Below the pieces are notes generated by a model. It searched no databases. It was not told the DNA's origin and saw nothing but the letters and a program-made list of their open reading frames with translations. The position numbers and the translations under genes were made by a program. Source: an uncultured Bacteroidales bacterium (GTDB lineage Bacteria; Bacteroidota; Bacteroidia; Bacteroidales; Lentimicrobiaceae). From it: a DNA stretch of 28,408 nucleotides. Of the stretch, positions 15,666-23,782 are shown in pieces. The stretch covers positions 1 through 28,408 of the forward strand of contig CALCQV010000164.1 in the NCBI GenBank assembly GCA_937894795.1, given 5' to 3'. Each line of letters starts with the position of its first letter. The stretch's first letter is position 1.

Positions 15666-18600
15666 ATGAAAAATAATTATTCACATCTTGCCGCCAATAA
15701 ATTATTATCCCTATCATTTACTTTTCTTTTACTGCTTGTTATCACAGCATTTTCTTATGGTCAGACAACAGTATATATCGACCCCAGCTATACAGGCAGC
15801 ACACAGAATGGAACTATCCAGAATCCATACAAATCATGGAGCTCTGTAACATGGACAAATGGAACAACCTACCTTCAGAAGGCCGGCACTACCTACAATA
15901 CCTCAGGCAGTCTGATACTCACTAGTAAGAACAATATTACATTAGGGGCTTACGGCACAGGAAGTAAACCCCAAATAATCAGTTCCGGTGGTAATTCTTC
16001 CAAAGTTATTGATATTACCAGTTGCTATAATATGGTGATCACCGGTCTTGAAGTTGCTTCTACCACAGGTCAGGTAACAGCAGCTGTAATAATAGATGGT
16101 GCCGGTTCCTCAAATAACCTAATTGATGATTGTATCTTGCGCGATGTTCAATGGGGGATCAGAATATTGACCACTTCTGCCGGTAACAGAATTCTGAATT
16201 GCCAGGTCTTTAATACACAAGATGATGGTATCTACATTAAGGATACCCCCGACATTGAAATCGGGTATTGTAATGTTTACAATGTCAACCTTAAATATTT
16301 CGTAAATCCTGACCAAAGCTACTCGCCCGGTGATAATATTCAGATTGCTTCCACAAACAGCCATAACTTCTATGTGCATCATAACACTCTGGACCATAGC
16401 ACCACCGGTAACAAATTTTGCTTTATTGCCTGGGGAAATAATTATACAGGCATATTGGAGTATAATACAATGACCGGTAATACAAATCAAACTACAAGTT
16501 GTGTTTACTTATCACCAACAACCAGCTCTGTAACAGTAAGGTATAATACTTTTAAGGACGGCAATTATGGTATTTATGCTTATGTTACCAACTTCAATGT
16601 TTACTATAACGATTTTATTCATAATCGCACTGCTATCAGTGTGTTAAATAATTATCATATGCTTGCCGAAAATAATGTATTTTACGACAATGTAAATACA
16701 TGTATTTCAGGACTTCCCGGCTCAAACGTCATCTCGAAGAATAATATTTTCCATATCTCCGGCAATACTAAAGCCTATTCCACCTATGGCACGCTGACAT
16801 CTAATTTTAATACCTTCAACACACAATACTCAGGCTTCATTAACGGATATGGTACATTATCCGCATGGCGTTCAGCCTCAGGACAGGATCAGAATTCAAT
16901 GGTTGCCAATCCAATGTTTTCCAATCCATCAGCCCATGATTTTACACTTCAACAGAATTCACCATGTATCAATGCCGGGCTAATGTGTGGCTATAATCAG
17001 GATCACTTTGGCAATGCCGTTCCTATTGGAAATTCATCAGATATTGGTTATCATGAATTCGCATCCACTAATGGTAATCAGCCTCCTGTAATTTCAAATC
17101 AATCATTTTCTGTTCCTGAAAATAGTCCATCAGGATTTATGGTCGGTCAGGTAGTTGCTTCAGATCCTGATGCCGGACAAACGCTGACTTACTCAATTAC
17201 TTCGGGCAATACCAATAATACATTCAGTATAAATCCGGCAACCGGAGCAATTACAGTTTCCGATAATCAGGCACTTAATTTTGAGAGCAATCCAACCTTT
17301 AACCTACAGATAGCGGTAAACGATAACCTGAATGCTTCTGCATCTGCCACTATTACTATGAACCTGCAGGATGTAAATGAGAACCCCATAATAGATGACC
17401 AGGGATTCGAAATTAATGAGAATCTTACCAATGGCAGCATAGTAGGATCTGTAATTGCAACGGATCCTGATCAGGGACAACAACTAACGTATTCTATTAC
17501 ATCGGGGAATGCCGGTAATACGTTTACCATCAATCCTTCAACCGGCTCCTTAACTGTAGCTAATAATCAACTGCTTAATTTTGAGAGCAATGCCTTATTT
17601 AATCTCAATGTTCTTGTTCAGGATAATGGAGCAGGTGCCCTTACCGATTATGGTTTAGTACAAATTCAGGTAAATGACATTAATGAGCCTCCTGTCACTT
17701 CCAATCAGTCGTATTCACTTCCGGTCACTGCTCCCAATGGAACATTTGTAGGAGAAGTAACTGCCACAGATCCTGATAATAATCAAACGATTACTTACAG
17801 CATAACCACCGGTAATCAGTATAACGCATTCGCAATAAACAGCTTAAGTGGTGAAATAACAGTTGTGAACAGCAGTGGGCTTTCCAGCGCCAACAACCCC
17901 TTTATACTTAATATTCAGGTTAGTGACAATGGCACACCCCAATTATCGGCCAATAGCCAGGTTACAATCAACATAACTCAAAATATCAATTCCGCTCCGG
18001 TTATTGGTCCACAATCCTTTACAATAGCAGAAAACTCTTTGCAAGGCACCTTTATTGGACAAGTTGTTGCCTCTGATCCTGATCAGGGCCAAAATCTAAC
18101 TTACTCCATCATATCCGGCAACAGTTCAAATGCATTTAGCATATCTGCACACGGCGCATTGACTGTCAACAATTCTGCAGCTTTTAATTTTGAGGATATC
18201 TCGTTATTTGATCTTATGGTGATGGTATCAGATGATGGAGAACCTGTAATGTCATCTCAGAATTTAGTCACCATCTCACTCACAGATGTTAATGAAATGC
18301 CATCCGTGACTCCAGGCCAGAAATTTGACGTATTATCCACTGCACCTTTTGGTTATAGTGTGGGCACTGTCCTTGCTGTTGATCCTGATTTGAATCAGTC
18401 GGTTACCTTCCAAATCACAAATGGTAATTCACAGAATGTATTTGCCATAAACTCATCAACCGGTGTTATCACTGTTGACAATACAACAGCCTTAGGAAGG
18501 ATGAATAATCGTTTGATACAACTCACTGTGAAAGTTACCGACAATGGAAATCCATCATTATTCTCTTCTGAAACCGTGGTAGTAAGGGTAATAAAAAAGA

Positions 18601-18881
18601 GGAAAAACGCTGCCTTCGCAACTGAACCAATGTTTGAACGTGATGTAATGGTATATCCTAATCCTTCCATTGATGGCAAATTCACGGTTAACGCCATTAC
18701 AGAAGAAGAAAGCATTACAACCATTAGAATAAGCGATATGAGTGGAAACTTCCTTTATTCAGATCAAACAATGTCGTTGAACCAATATGAGCTTAACTTA
18801 AGCCATCTGCCTAAAGGAATGTATCTGATGCAAATCATTCAGCGAAATGAGAGTAAAGTGAAGAAACTTATTATTCAATAG
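15666..18881 (+). CDS. T9SS-exported parallel beta-helix protein with five cadherin-like repeats
   Basis: A 1071-residue paralogue of the preceding gene with the same order of parts: signal peptide (hydrophobic core about 16-30, ending AFSYGQ), parallel beta-helix (about 33-465), cadherin-like repeats starting near 473, 573, 675, 777 and 877, and a T9SS sorting domain from about 993 with VYPNPSIDGKF and a C-terminal KVKKLIIQ strand. The helix domains are nearly co-linear in numbering: the segment VNPDQSYSPGDNIQIAS begins at 213 here and its counterpart at 214 in the neighbour. The extra length comes from two more repeats, which would put the helix further from the cell surface. The product is probably surface-exposed and acts on or binds polysaccharide; no catalytic signature is recognised. 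The gene ends just before a bidirectional terminator. Confidence 0.88.
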   Translation: MKNNYSHLAANKLLSLSFTFLLLLVITAFSYGQTTVYIDPSYTGSTQNGTIQNPYKSWSSVTWTNGTTYLQKAGTTYNTSGSLILTSKNNITLGAYGTGSKPQIISSGGNSSKVIDITSCYNMVITGLEVASTTGQVTAAVIIDGAGSSNNLIDDCILRDVQWGIRILTTSAGNRILNCQVFNTQDDGIYIKDTPDIEIGYCNVYNVNLKYFVNPDQSYSPGDNIQIASTNSHNFYVHHNTLDHSTTGNKFCFIAWGNNYTGILEYNTMTGNTNQTTSCVYLSPTTSSVTVRYNTFKDGNYGIYAYVTNFNVYYNDFIHNRTAISVLNNYHMLAENNVFYDNVNTCISGLPGSNVISKNNIFHISGNTKAYSTYGTLTSNFNTFNTQYSGFINGYGTLSAWRSASGQDQNSMVANPMFSNPSAHDFTLQQNSPCINAGLMCGYNQDHFGNAVPIGNSSDIGYHEFASTNGNQPPVISNQSFSVPENSPSGFMVGQVVASDPDAGQTLTYSITSGNTNNTFSINPATGAITVSDNQALNFESNPTFNLQIAVNDNLNASASATITMNLQDVNENPIIDDQGFEINENLTNGSIVGSVIATDPDQGQQLTYSITSGNAGNTFTINPSTGSLTVANNQLLNFESNALFNLNVLVQDNGAGALTDYGLVQIQVNDINEPPVTSNQSYSLPVTAPNGTFVGEVTATDPDNNQTITYSITTGNQYNAFAINSLSGEITVVNSSGLSSANNPFILNIQVSDNGTPQLSANSQVTINITQNINSAPVIGPQSFTIAENSLQGTFIGQVVASDPDQGQNLTYSIISGNSSNAFSISAHGALTVNNSAAFNFEDISLFDLMVMVSDDGEPVMSSQNLVTISLTDVNEMPSVTPGQKFDVLSTAPFGYSVGTVLAVDPDLNQSVTFQITNGNSQNVFAINSSTGVITVDNTTALGRMNNRLIQLTVKVTDNGNPSLFSSETVVVRVIKKRKNAAFATEPMFERDVMVYPNPSIDGKFTVNAITEEESITTIRISDMSGNFLYSDQTMSLNQYELNLSHLPKGMYLMQIIQRNESKVKKLIIQ
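17080..18595 (+). repeat. Five tandem cadherin-like repeats in the second beta-helix protein
   Basis: Five units of about 100 codons each carry a DPDxxQ-x-[LIV]-T-[YF] motif, an ITxGN or ISGN loop and an AINxxTGxITV-like strand. Units 1 and 2 share LNFESN, and unit 4 has FNFEDI at the same place. Several linkers read DVNE or DINE, which resembles the calcium-binding linkers of true cadherins. Confidence 0.8.
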
Positions 18882-18896
18882 ATTAATTCCGTGTAT

Positions 18897-18931
18897 AAAG
18901 AGAGAGTCCCAGATATCGGGACTCTCTTTTT
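18897..18931. terminator. Bidirectional intrinsic terminator between convergent genes
   Basis: A perfect 10-bp stem AGAGAGTCCC/GGGACTCTCT (18901-18910 and 18918-18927) with a 7-base loop is flanked by AAAG on the left and TTTT on the right, so either strand gives a hairpin with a U-rich tail. It serves the + strand beta-helix gene (stop at 18881) and the - strand fcl gene (stop at 18931-18933). Confidence 0.92.
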
Positions 18932-20040
18932 TATATAACCCGATCAGTCAGGTATATTTTATATAATTCTTCAATACCTTCCGATAATTTCATTTTTGGC
19001 TTCCAACCCAGATTTGTAAGCTTTGACACATCAAGAAGTTTTCGTAATGTACCATCAGGCTTTGTTGTATCAAAAACCAGGTCACCTGTAAACCCAACGA
19101 TATCTCTTATCAGAAAAGCAAGATCTTTTATGCTAATCTCTTTACCCCATCCAATATTCACATGGCTGTTTTTTACATCACCCGTAACATTATCAGTTAC
19201 CAAATCTTTAAAATCCATCGTTTCCATCAGATATACACAAGCATCAGCCATGTCATCACTCCATAGAAATTCTCGCATGGGTGTTCCCGATCCCCAGATC
19301 TTAAGTGTGACTTTAGCATTCTTTGATGCAGGCTCTACTGAAATCCCAAAGTCGCCCAGATACTTCAATATAGCTTGCTCACCTTTCGGCGCCTGTGACC
19401 TGTCTTTAAAATCCTTTGCCAGATTATTCGTTATTGATTTGTAGTCACCGGATTCCAATAATTTGCTCAGGTGCATTTTTCTTAAGAGTGCCGGTAGTAC
19501 GTGTGAATCTTTTAAATGGAAATTATCATTGGGTCCAAACAAGTTGGTTGGCATAACAGAGATAAAGTTTGTGTGATACTGTAAATTATACGCTTCACAC
19601 ATCTTCATCCCTGCAATTTTGGCAATTGCATAGGGCTCATTGGTATATTCCAGCTCATCGGTTAAAAGATATTCTTCTTTTATAGGCTGGGGTGCCGACT
19701 TAGGATATACGCAACTACTGCCTAGAAAAAGCAGCTTTTTGACTCCTTTCAGGTATGCGTTGTGAATAACATTATTCTGAATTTGGAGGTTCTCAAATAT
19801 AAACTGTGCCCGGTATGTATTATTGGCCATAATACCACCTACTTTGGCAGCAGCCAGTATTACATATTCCGGTTTTTCTGTTTCAAAGAAATCAGAAACT
19901 GCCCTATAATCGGTCAAATCAAGCTCAGCATGTGTACGGGTAATTATATTTGAATAACCTTTCTCCTTTAAATTTTTAAAGATAGCACTACCAACCAGTC
20001 CCCTGTGACCGGCTACATATATCTTACTGTTATGCTCCAT
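18931..20040 (-). CDS. fcl: GDP-L-fucose synthase
   Basis: A 369-residue NADPH-dependent epimerase/reductase of the extended short-chain dehydrogenase family. It converts GDP-4-keto-6-deoxymannose to GDP-L-fucose in the cytoplasm. Visible are the nucleotide loop GHRGLVGSAI (11-20), the catalytic GSSC (Ser108, Cys110), the YAIAK dyad (Tyr137, Lys141) and His180, matching Ser107, Cys109, Tyr136, Lys140 and His179 of the E. coli enzyme; WGSGTPMREFLW follows near 250-261. The protein is about 50 residues longer than the E. coli enzyme because of an insert at about 189-245 between the His180 region and WGSGTP. Similar long forms are usual in Bacteroidota. It lies 12 bases after gmd and ends at a shared terminator. 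Confidence 0.95.
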   Translation of the reverse strand: MEHNSKIYVAGHRGLVGSAIFKNLKEKGYSNIITRTHAELDLTDYRAVSDFFETEKPEYVILAAAKVGGIMANNTYRAQFIFENLQIQNNVIHNAYLKGVKKLLFLGSSCVYPKSAPQPIKEEYLLTDELEYTNEPYAIAKIAGMKMCEAYNLQYHTNFISVMPTNLFGPNDNFHLKDSHVLPALLRKMHLSKLLESGDYKSITNNLAKDFKDRSQAPKGEQAILKYLGDFGISVEPASKNAKVTLKIWGSGTPMREFLWSDDMADACVYLMETMDFKDLVTDNVTGDVKNSHVNIGWGKEISIKDLAFLIRDIVGFTGDLVFDTTKPDGTLRKLLDVSKLTNLGWKPKMKLSEGIEELYKIYLTDRVI

Positions 20041-20052
20041 TTGTCAGCTTCC

Positions 20053-21171
20053 TTATTCAAAGTAGTTTAAGATAGTATGCCCACCATCCATTAAATATTT
20101 ATCCTTTTTCATCAACTTCAGATCACCTTCCATCATATCATTTATCAGGCCATGAAGGTCATATTCGGGTTCCCATTTTAGTTCTCTCTTGGCTTTTGAT
20201 GGATCACCTATTAAAAGTTCAACTTCCGTCGGACGGAAGTAGGCGGGATCTACTGATAACACTTCCTTACCTATCTGTATTTGATATTCGGGATTATTGC
20301 ATTTTGCCACGAAGGCTTTTTCATTGACTCCCTCTCCTTCAAATCGTAATTCTACACCAATGTATTCGAAGGCCAATCTTACAAATTCCCTAACTTCTGT
20401 TGTTGTGCCTGTTGCAATTACATAATCATCAGCTTTATCTTGCTGCAGTATCAGGTACATGGCCTTGACATAGTCCTTTGCATGACCCCAGTCACGCTTA
20501 GCTCCTAAATTTCCCAGATAAAGCCTGTCCTGCATTCCCAAGGCAATCCTGGCAACTGCCATAGTAATTTTACGAGTAACAAACGTTTCACCTCTTATGG
20601 GTGACTCATGGTTGAAGAGAATACCGTTTGATGCGAATATCCCATATGCCTCCCTATAATTAACTATGATCCAGTAGGCATATAGCTTAGCAACTGCGTA
20701 TGGGCTCCGGGGATAGAAAGGTGTCTTCTCACTCTGCGGCACTTCCTGCACCAAGCCATACAGTTCACTGGTAGACGCCTGGTAAATACGGGTTTTATTT
20801 ATTAATCCAAGCAATCGAACTGCCTCTAGGAGCCGTAAAGTTCCAATACCATCAGCATTTGCGGTATATTCAGGCGAATCAAAGCTTACTTTAACATGCG
20901 ACATTGCCGCCAGGTTATATATTTCATCCGGCTGTACTTCCTGAATAATCCTGATCAGATTGGATGAGTCAGTCATATCTCCATAATGGAGTACAAAATT
21001 GCGGTCTCTTATATGAGGATCCTGATACAGATGGTCAATTCTATTGGTATTAAATAGGGAACTTCTTCTTTTCAAGCCATGTACTTCATATCCTTTTTTA
21101 AGAAGGAACTCGGCAAGGTAGGCACCATCCTGACCGGTTATCCCGGTAATGAGTGCAACTTTTTTTGACAT
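20053..21171 (-). CDS. gmd: GDP-mannose 4,6-dehydratase
   Basis: A 372-residue dehydratase that turns GDP-D-mannose into GDP-4-keto-6-deoxy-D-mannose, the first step toward GDP-L-fucose. It shows the Rossmann motif GITGQDG (10-16), the catalytic residues Thr134, Glu136 (in ASTSELYG), Tyr158 and Lys162 (SPYAVAK), each one position after the E. coli residues, and the conserved NHESPIRGETFVTRKI segment around 202-217. Length matches the family. It is the first gene of a two-gene operon with fcl and has a well-formed upstream promoter. Located beside an EPS locus, it probably supplies fucose for the polymer or for cell-surface glycans. Confidence 0.97.
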   Translation of the reverse strand: MSKKVALITGITGQDGAYLAEFLLKKGYEVHGLKRRSSLFNTNRIDHLYQDPHIRDRNFVLHYGDMTDSSNLIRIIQEVQPDEIYNLAAMSHVKVSFDSPEYTANADGIGTLRLLEAVRLLGLINKTRIYQASTSELYGLVQEVPQSEKTPFYPRSPYAVAKLYAYWIIVNYREAYGIFASNGILFNHESPIRGETFVTRKITMAVARIALGMQDRLYLGNLGAKRDWGHAKDYVKAMYLILQQDKADDYVIATGTTTEVREFVRLAFEYIGVELRFEGEGVNEKAFVAKCNNPEYQIQIGKEVLSVDPAYFRPTEVELLIGDPSKAKRELKWEPEYDLHGLINDMMEGDLKLMKKDKYLMDGGHTILNYFE

Positions 21172-21215
21172 AATGAATATTTTTATACGGTACTTTGGTG
21201 ATTGTATTTACTCAA

Positions 21216-21248
21216 CAAACTTACGCAATTAAGGTTTCTTATAAGCAA
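21216..21248 (-). promoter_or_regulatory. Promoter of gmd-fcl (Bacteroidota consensus)
   Basis: On the - strand a perfect TAnnTTTG element (TAAGTTTG, 21223-21216) lies 22 bases downstream of a TTG (21248-21246). A transcript starting a few bases later would have a leader of about 38 bases before the gmd ATG at 21171. The TTG lies inside a short dyad (21245-21257) that could be an operator. Confidence 0.6.
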
Positions 21249-21257
21249 GACTCTTGC
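21245..21257. promoter_or_regulatory. Dyad symmetry, possible operator between divergent promoters
   Basis: GCAAGA-C-TCTTGC is a perfect 6-bp dyad with a one-base centre. It overlaps the minus-33 TTG of the gmd promoter and lies about 18 bases upstream of the minus-33 element of the ABC-transporter promoter. The site would suit a dimeric regulator, but which one is unknown. Confidence 0.35.
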
Positions 21258-21275
21258 ATAATTATATTTGATTTG

Positions 21276-21305
21276 TTGCTGATTTGGTTTTCCCAATTAA
21301 CTTTG
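21276..21305 (+). promoter_or_regulatory. Promoter of the molybdate/tungstate-type ABC unit
   Basis: A perfect TAnnTTTG element (TAACTTTG, 21298-21305) follows TTG (21276-21278) after 19 bases, the usual spacing for the Bacteroidota housekeeping sigma factor. Transcription should begin near 21312, giving a leader of about 28 bases before the permease ATG at 21340. Confidence 0.65.
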
Positions 21306-21339
21306 TCTTTCCATATATTAGTTTTGAGGCCTAACTGTT

Positions 21340-22125
21340 ATGAAACATAAAACCTTTAATATTATTGCTCATCTGCTAGGAGCATTGGTTCTGTTATTTA
21401 TAGCAGCTCCAGTAATAGGGTTATTTGCAAAAACCGAACTTAAGGATATATTCGAGACTGCTGGTGATAAAGAAGTGATGAATAGTATTACTTTATCATT
21501 GGGAGCCAGTTTCCTGGCTACATTATCATTTTCAATCATATCACTACCGTTTGCATGGTTATTGGCCCGACGGAATTTCTTTCTGAAGCGCCTGGTGCTG
21601 GGAATAATTGATCTGCCGATTGTCATTCCCCATACTGCCGCCGGAATCGCATTATTAGGATTAATTTCCCGGAATACCAATCTGGGCAAATTAGCTTCAT
21701 CCTTAGGTATTGATTTCGTAGGAAATCCTTTGGGTATAATTATAGCTATGGCCTTTGTGAGCCTTCCATTTTTCCTGAATGCTGCACGTGATGGATTTAC
21801 CCAGGTTCCTGAGCGATTGGAGAAAGCGGCCTTGAACCTGGGGGTTAAACCTTTCAGGGTATTTTATACCATCTCAATCCCTCTGGCACTCCGTCATATT
21901 GTCACCGGTGCTGTTATGATGTTTGCCCGTGGAATAAGTGAATTCGGGGCCGTTGTAATCATTGCCTTTTATCCAATGACTGCTTCCGTGCTGATCTTTG
22001 AGAGATTCAACTCCTTTGGCTTGCAGTATGCACGGCCGGCAGCTGTGCTATTGCTTATAATCACAATCGGCTTATTCCTCATTATGCGTCTTTTAACTAA
22101 GGATCCTGAAAATGCTCGTAATTAA
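21340..22125 (+). CDS. ABC transporter permease, molybdate/tungstate type (ModB/WtpB-like)
   Basis: A 261-residue inner-membrane permease with about six hydrophobic segments (near 8-30, 47-76, 84-109, 128-148, 186-210 and 232-252). The cytoplasmic EAA loop, which docks on the ATPase, reads EKAALNLG (161-168), followed by FYTISIPLALRHIVTG. The segment ARGISEFGAVVIIAFYP (196-212) is typical of the ModB, WtpB and CysT group for tetrahedral oxyanions. The MobB-like gene downstream favours molybdate or tungstate over sulfate. The gene starts directly behind a promoter, so no ModA/WtpA binding-protein gene precedes it in the transcript, which is unusual. It overlaps the ATPase gene by 14 bases. Confidence 0.82.
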   Translation: MKHKTFNIIAHLLGALVLLFIAAPVIGLFAKTELKDIFETAGDKEVMNSITLSLGASFLATLSFSIISLPFAWLLARRNFFLKRLVLGIIDLPIVIPHTAAGIALLGLISRNTNLGKLASSLGIDFVGNPLGIIIAMAFVSLPFFLNAARDGFTQVPERLEKAALNLGVKPFRVFYTISIPLALRHIVTGAVMMFARGISEFGAVVIIAFYPMTASVLIFERFNSFGLQYARPAAVLLLIITIGLFLIMRLLTKDPENARN

Positions 22126-23155
22126 TCACTTAAATAAACAATTCGATCGCTTTGCCATCAATGATGTTAATTTGAAGGTAAATCCGGCCGATTATCATAT
22201 TTTGTTGGGTAAGAGCGGTGCAGGTAAATCTGTTCTGTTGGAATTAATTGCAGGGATCACGTTGCCTGACAGCGGCACTATTACTCTGTTTGGCAAGGAT
22301 ATTACCAAATTACCCAACGGCAAACGGCGTACAGGTCTTATATTTCAATCGCCTGCTATCTTCCCACATTTGACTGTTTCTCAGAATATAGCCTATCCAA
22401 TGGTTAAGCTTAGCAGGCACAACAAGGTGCTTAAGGTTAAAGAACTGGCTGAATTAATGGGTATTGTACATTTATTAACTCAAAAGTCAACAGTACTTTC
22501 CGGAGGTGAGCTTCAGAGGGTCGCCCTTGCACGGATCTTTGCCTCTGAGCCCCAAATACTGCTGCTGGACGAACCTTTGTCGGCAATTGATACTTCCCTG
22601 AAGGCAGATATCAGAGGATTGCTTAGAAGTCTTAATAGGAAGGGAATGCCAATATTGCATGTTACGCACGATTTTGAGGAAGCAGTTGCACTTGGCAATA
22701 TTATCTCTGTCATAGAGGATGGGCAAATCGTCCAGTCAGACACCACTCAGGCGGTGATTGATAATCCCAGAAATACTTTTTCAGCCAACTTTTCAGGTGA
22801 AAGAAATTTCTTTAAAGCAACGATAAATGGCCATAGAGCATCAATTACCGGAAATTATAACAGGCCGGTTTCCATTCTATTGAATGATTCATATACGGAT
22901 GATGAAGCCAGCATCCTTATCCGCAGTAAAACCGTTTCCATTCTTCTTCATGAGCCTGAAATAAGTAACATGAATAATTTCAAGGGCATCATCACCAACG
23001 TTAATCCCAAAAAGGAAGGTTATCAGATATGCATTGACATTGGAATCAATTTGTATGCTTACATTACTACTGAGGCTTTTGACAAACTCGGAATCCATGA
23101 GGGATTGGCCGTCTGGGCCAGCTTCAAGGCCTCCTCTGTTGAAGTGATAATTTGA
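22112..23155 (+). CDS. ABC transporter ATP-binding protein, molybdate/tungstate type (ModC/WtpC-like)
   Basis: A 347-residue ATPase that powers the preceding permease. It has Walker A GKSGAGKS (33-40), Q-loop Gln79, the signature LSGGELQRVALARI (129-142), Walker B ILLLDEP (149-155), a D-loop SAID and the switch His186 (THDFEE). Residues about 260-347 form a C-terminal TOBE/MOP-like domain (FKGIITNVNPKKEGY, then LAVWASFKASSVEVI), the part that senses the oxyanion in ModC-type proteins. All catalytic residues are intact. It overlaps the permease gene by 14 bases and is followed after 27 bases by the MobB-like gene, so the three probably form one operon. The metal could be molybdate or tungstate. 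Confidence 0.85.
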   Translation: MLVINHLNKQFDRFAINDVNLKVNPADYHILLGKSGAGKSVLLELIAGITLPDSGTITLFGKDITKLPNGKRRTGLIFQSPAIFPHLTVSQNIAYPMVKLSRHNKVLKVKELAELMGIVHLLTQKSTVLSGGELQRVALARIFASEPQILLLDEPLSAIDTSLKADIRGLLRSLNRKGMPILHVTHDFEEAVALGNIISVIEDGQIVQSDTTQAVIDNPRNTFSANFSGERNFFKATINGHRASITGNYNRPVSILLNDSYTDDEASILIRSKTVSILLHEPEISNMNNFKGIITNVNPKKEGYQICIDIGINLYAYITTEAFDKLGIHEGLAVWASFKASSVEVII

Positions 23156-23182
23156 TATGTAGTATCCTGATATTTACCTGTA

Positions 23183-23782
23183 ATGACATTCAATAACAAT
23201 ATACCTGTCGATAAGAATCTTCTGATTATTGGAGGCTCGGGCAGAAATGTTGGTAAAACAACCCTTGCAACTTCTATCATTAATAAAATATCAGCGACAA
23301 CCCCGACCATCGGATTAAAAGTTTCGACTTTCAAAAAGGGCAATGAACAATACCATGGTGCACATACACCCCTTCCCTTGAATTCTTTCAGGATTAATAC
23401 CGAAACATGTGTAAATCCTCAAAAAGACACTGCCAAGATGGTCTTTTCAGGTGCCAGTGAGGCTTACTTTATTGAAACATTTGACACACTTGTACCGCAA
23501 GCATACAACGAGTTTAAAAGAATCAGCAATTCAGATGGCTTACCTGTAGTATGTGAATCTCAAAGCCTTCGGTATTATGTAAAACCGGGCTTGTTTATCC
23601 TGATAATTGATAGCCGGAACTCGAAGAAGTTTACTGAAGAATATATTAAATTGGCCGACTTCGTGTGCTATACCGGCAATGATCAGACATGGCCGGAGAA
23701 ATTAACAAGCCAAATCCATTTCACAAGTGAAGGCTGGGTTCTTAATAAAACACTACCTCTGTCCCGGGATGAAGACTTTTAA
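23183..23782 (+). CDS. MobB-like P-loop GTP/ATP-binding protein
   Basis: A 199-residue cytoplasmic P-loop protein. Walker A is GGSGRNVGKTTLA (17-29). The segment NPQKDTAKMVFSGA (78-91) matches the MobB pattern PGKDSxRxxxAGA in spacing and type, and VVCESQS (122-128) follows a later strand. MobB helps MobA attach GMP to the molybdenum cofactor. Here the gene follows a molybdate/tungstate-type ABC transporter, which supports a link to molybdopterin cofactor assembly or metal handling. The match is partial and MobA is not adjacent, so another role for this SIMIBI-class NTPase is possible. Its last 41 bases overlap the 3' end of the convergent leucine-rich-repeat gene, with no terminator between. 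Confidence 0.65.
   Translation: MTFNNNIPVDKNLLIIGGSGRNVGKTTLATSIINKISATTPTIGLKVSTFKKGNEQYHGAHTPLPLNSFRINTETCVNPQKDTAKMVFSGASEAYFIETFDTLVPQAYNEFKRISNSDGLPVVCESQSLRYYVKPGLFILIIDSRNSKKFTEEYIKLADFVCYTGNDQTWPEKLTSQIHFTSEGWVLNKTLPLSRDEDF

Noticed and set aside
14290..18595. Repeated DNA that might be a CRISPR array or satellite
   Set aside because: The repeats are about 300 bases long, diverged, in frame and encode cadherin-like domains.
19130..19444. A 104-codon open frame opposite fcl
   Set aside because: It lies wholly antisense to a well-conserved enzyme gene and encodes no recognisable motif.
21172..21339. Molybdenum-cofactor riboswitch before the ABC unit
   Set aside because: The predicted leader is only about 28 bases, far too short for such an element, and no suitable stems were seen.
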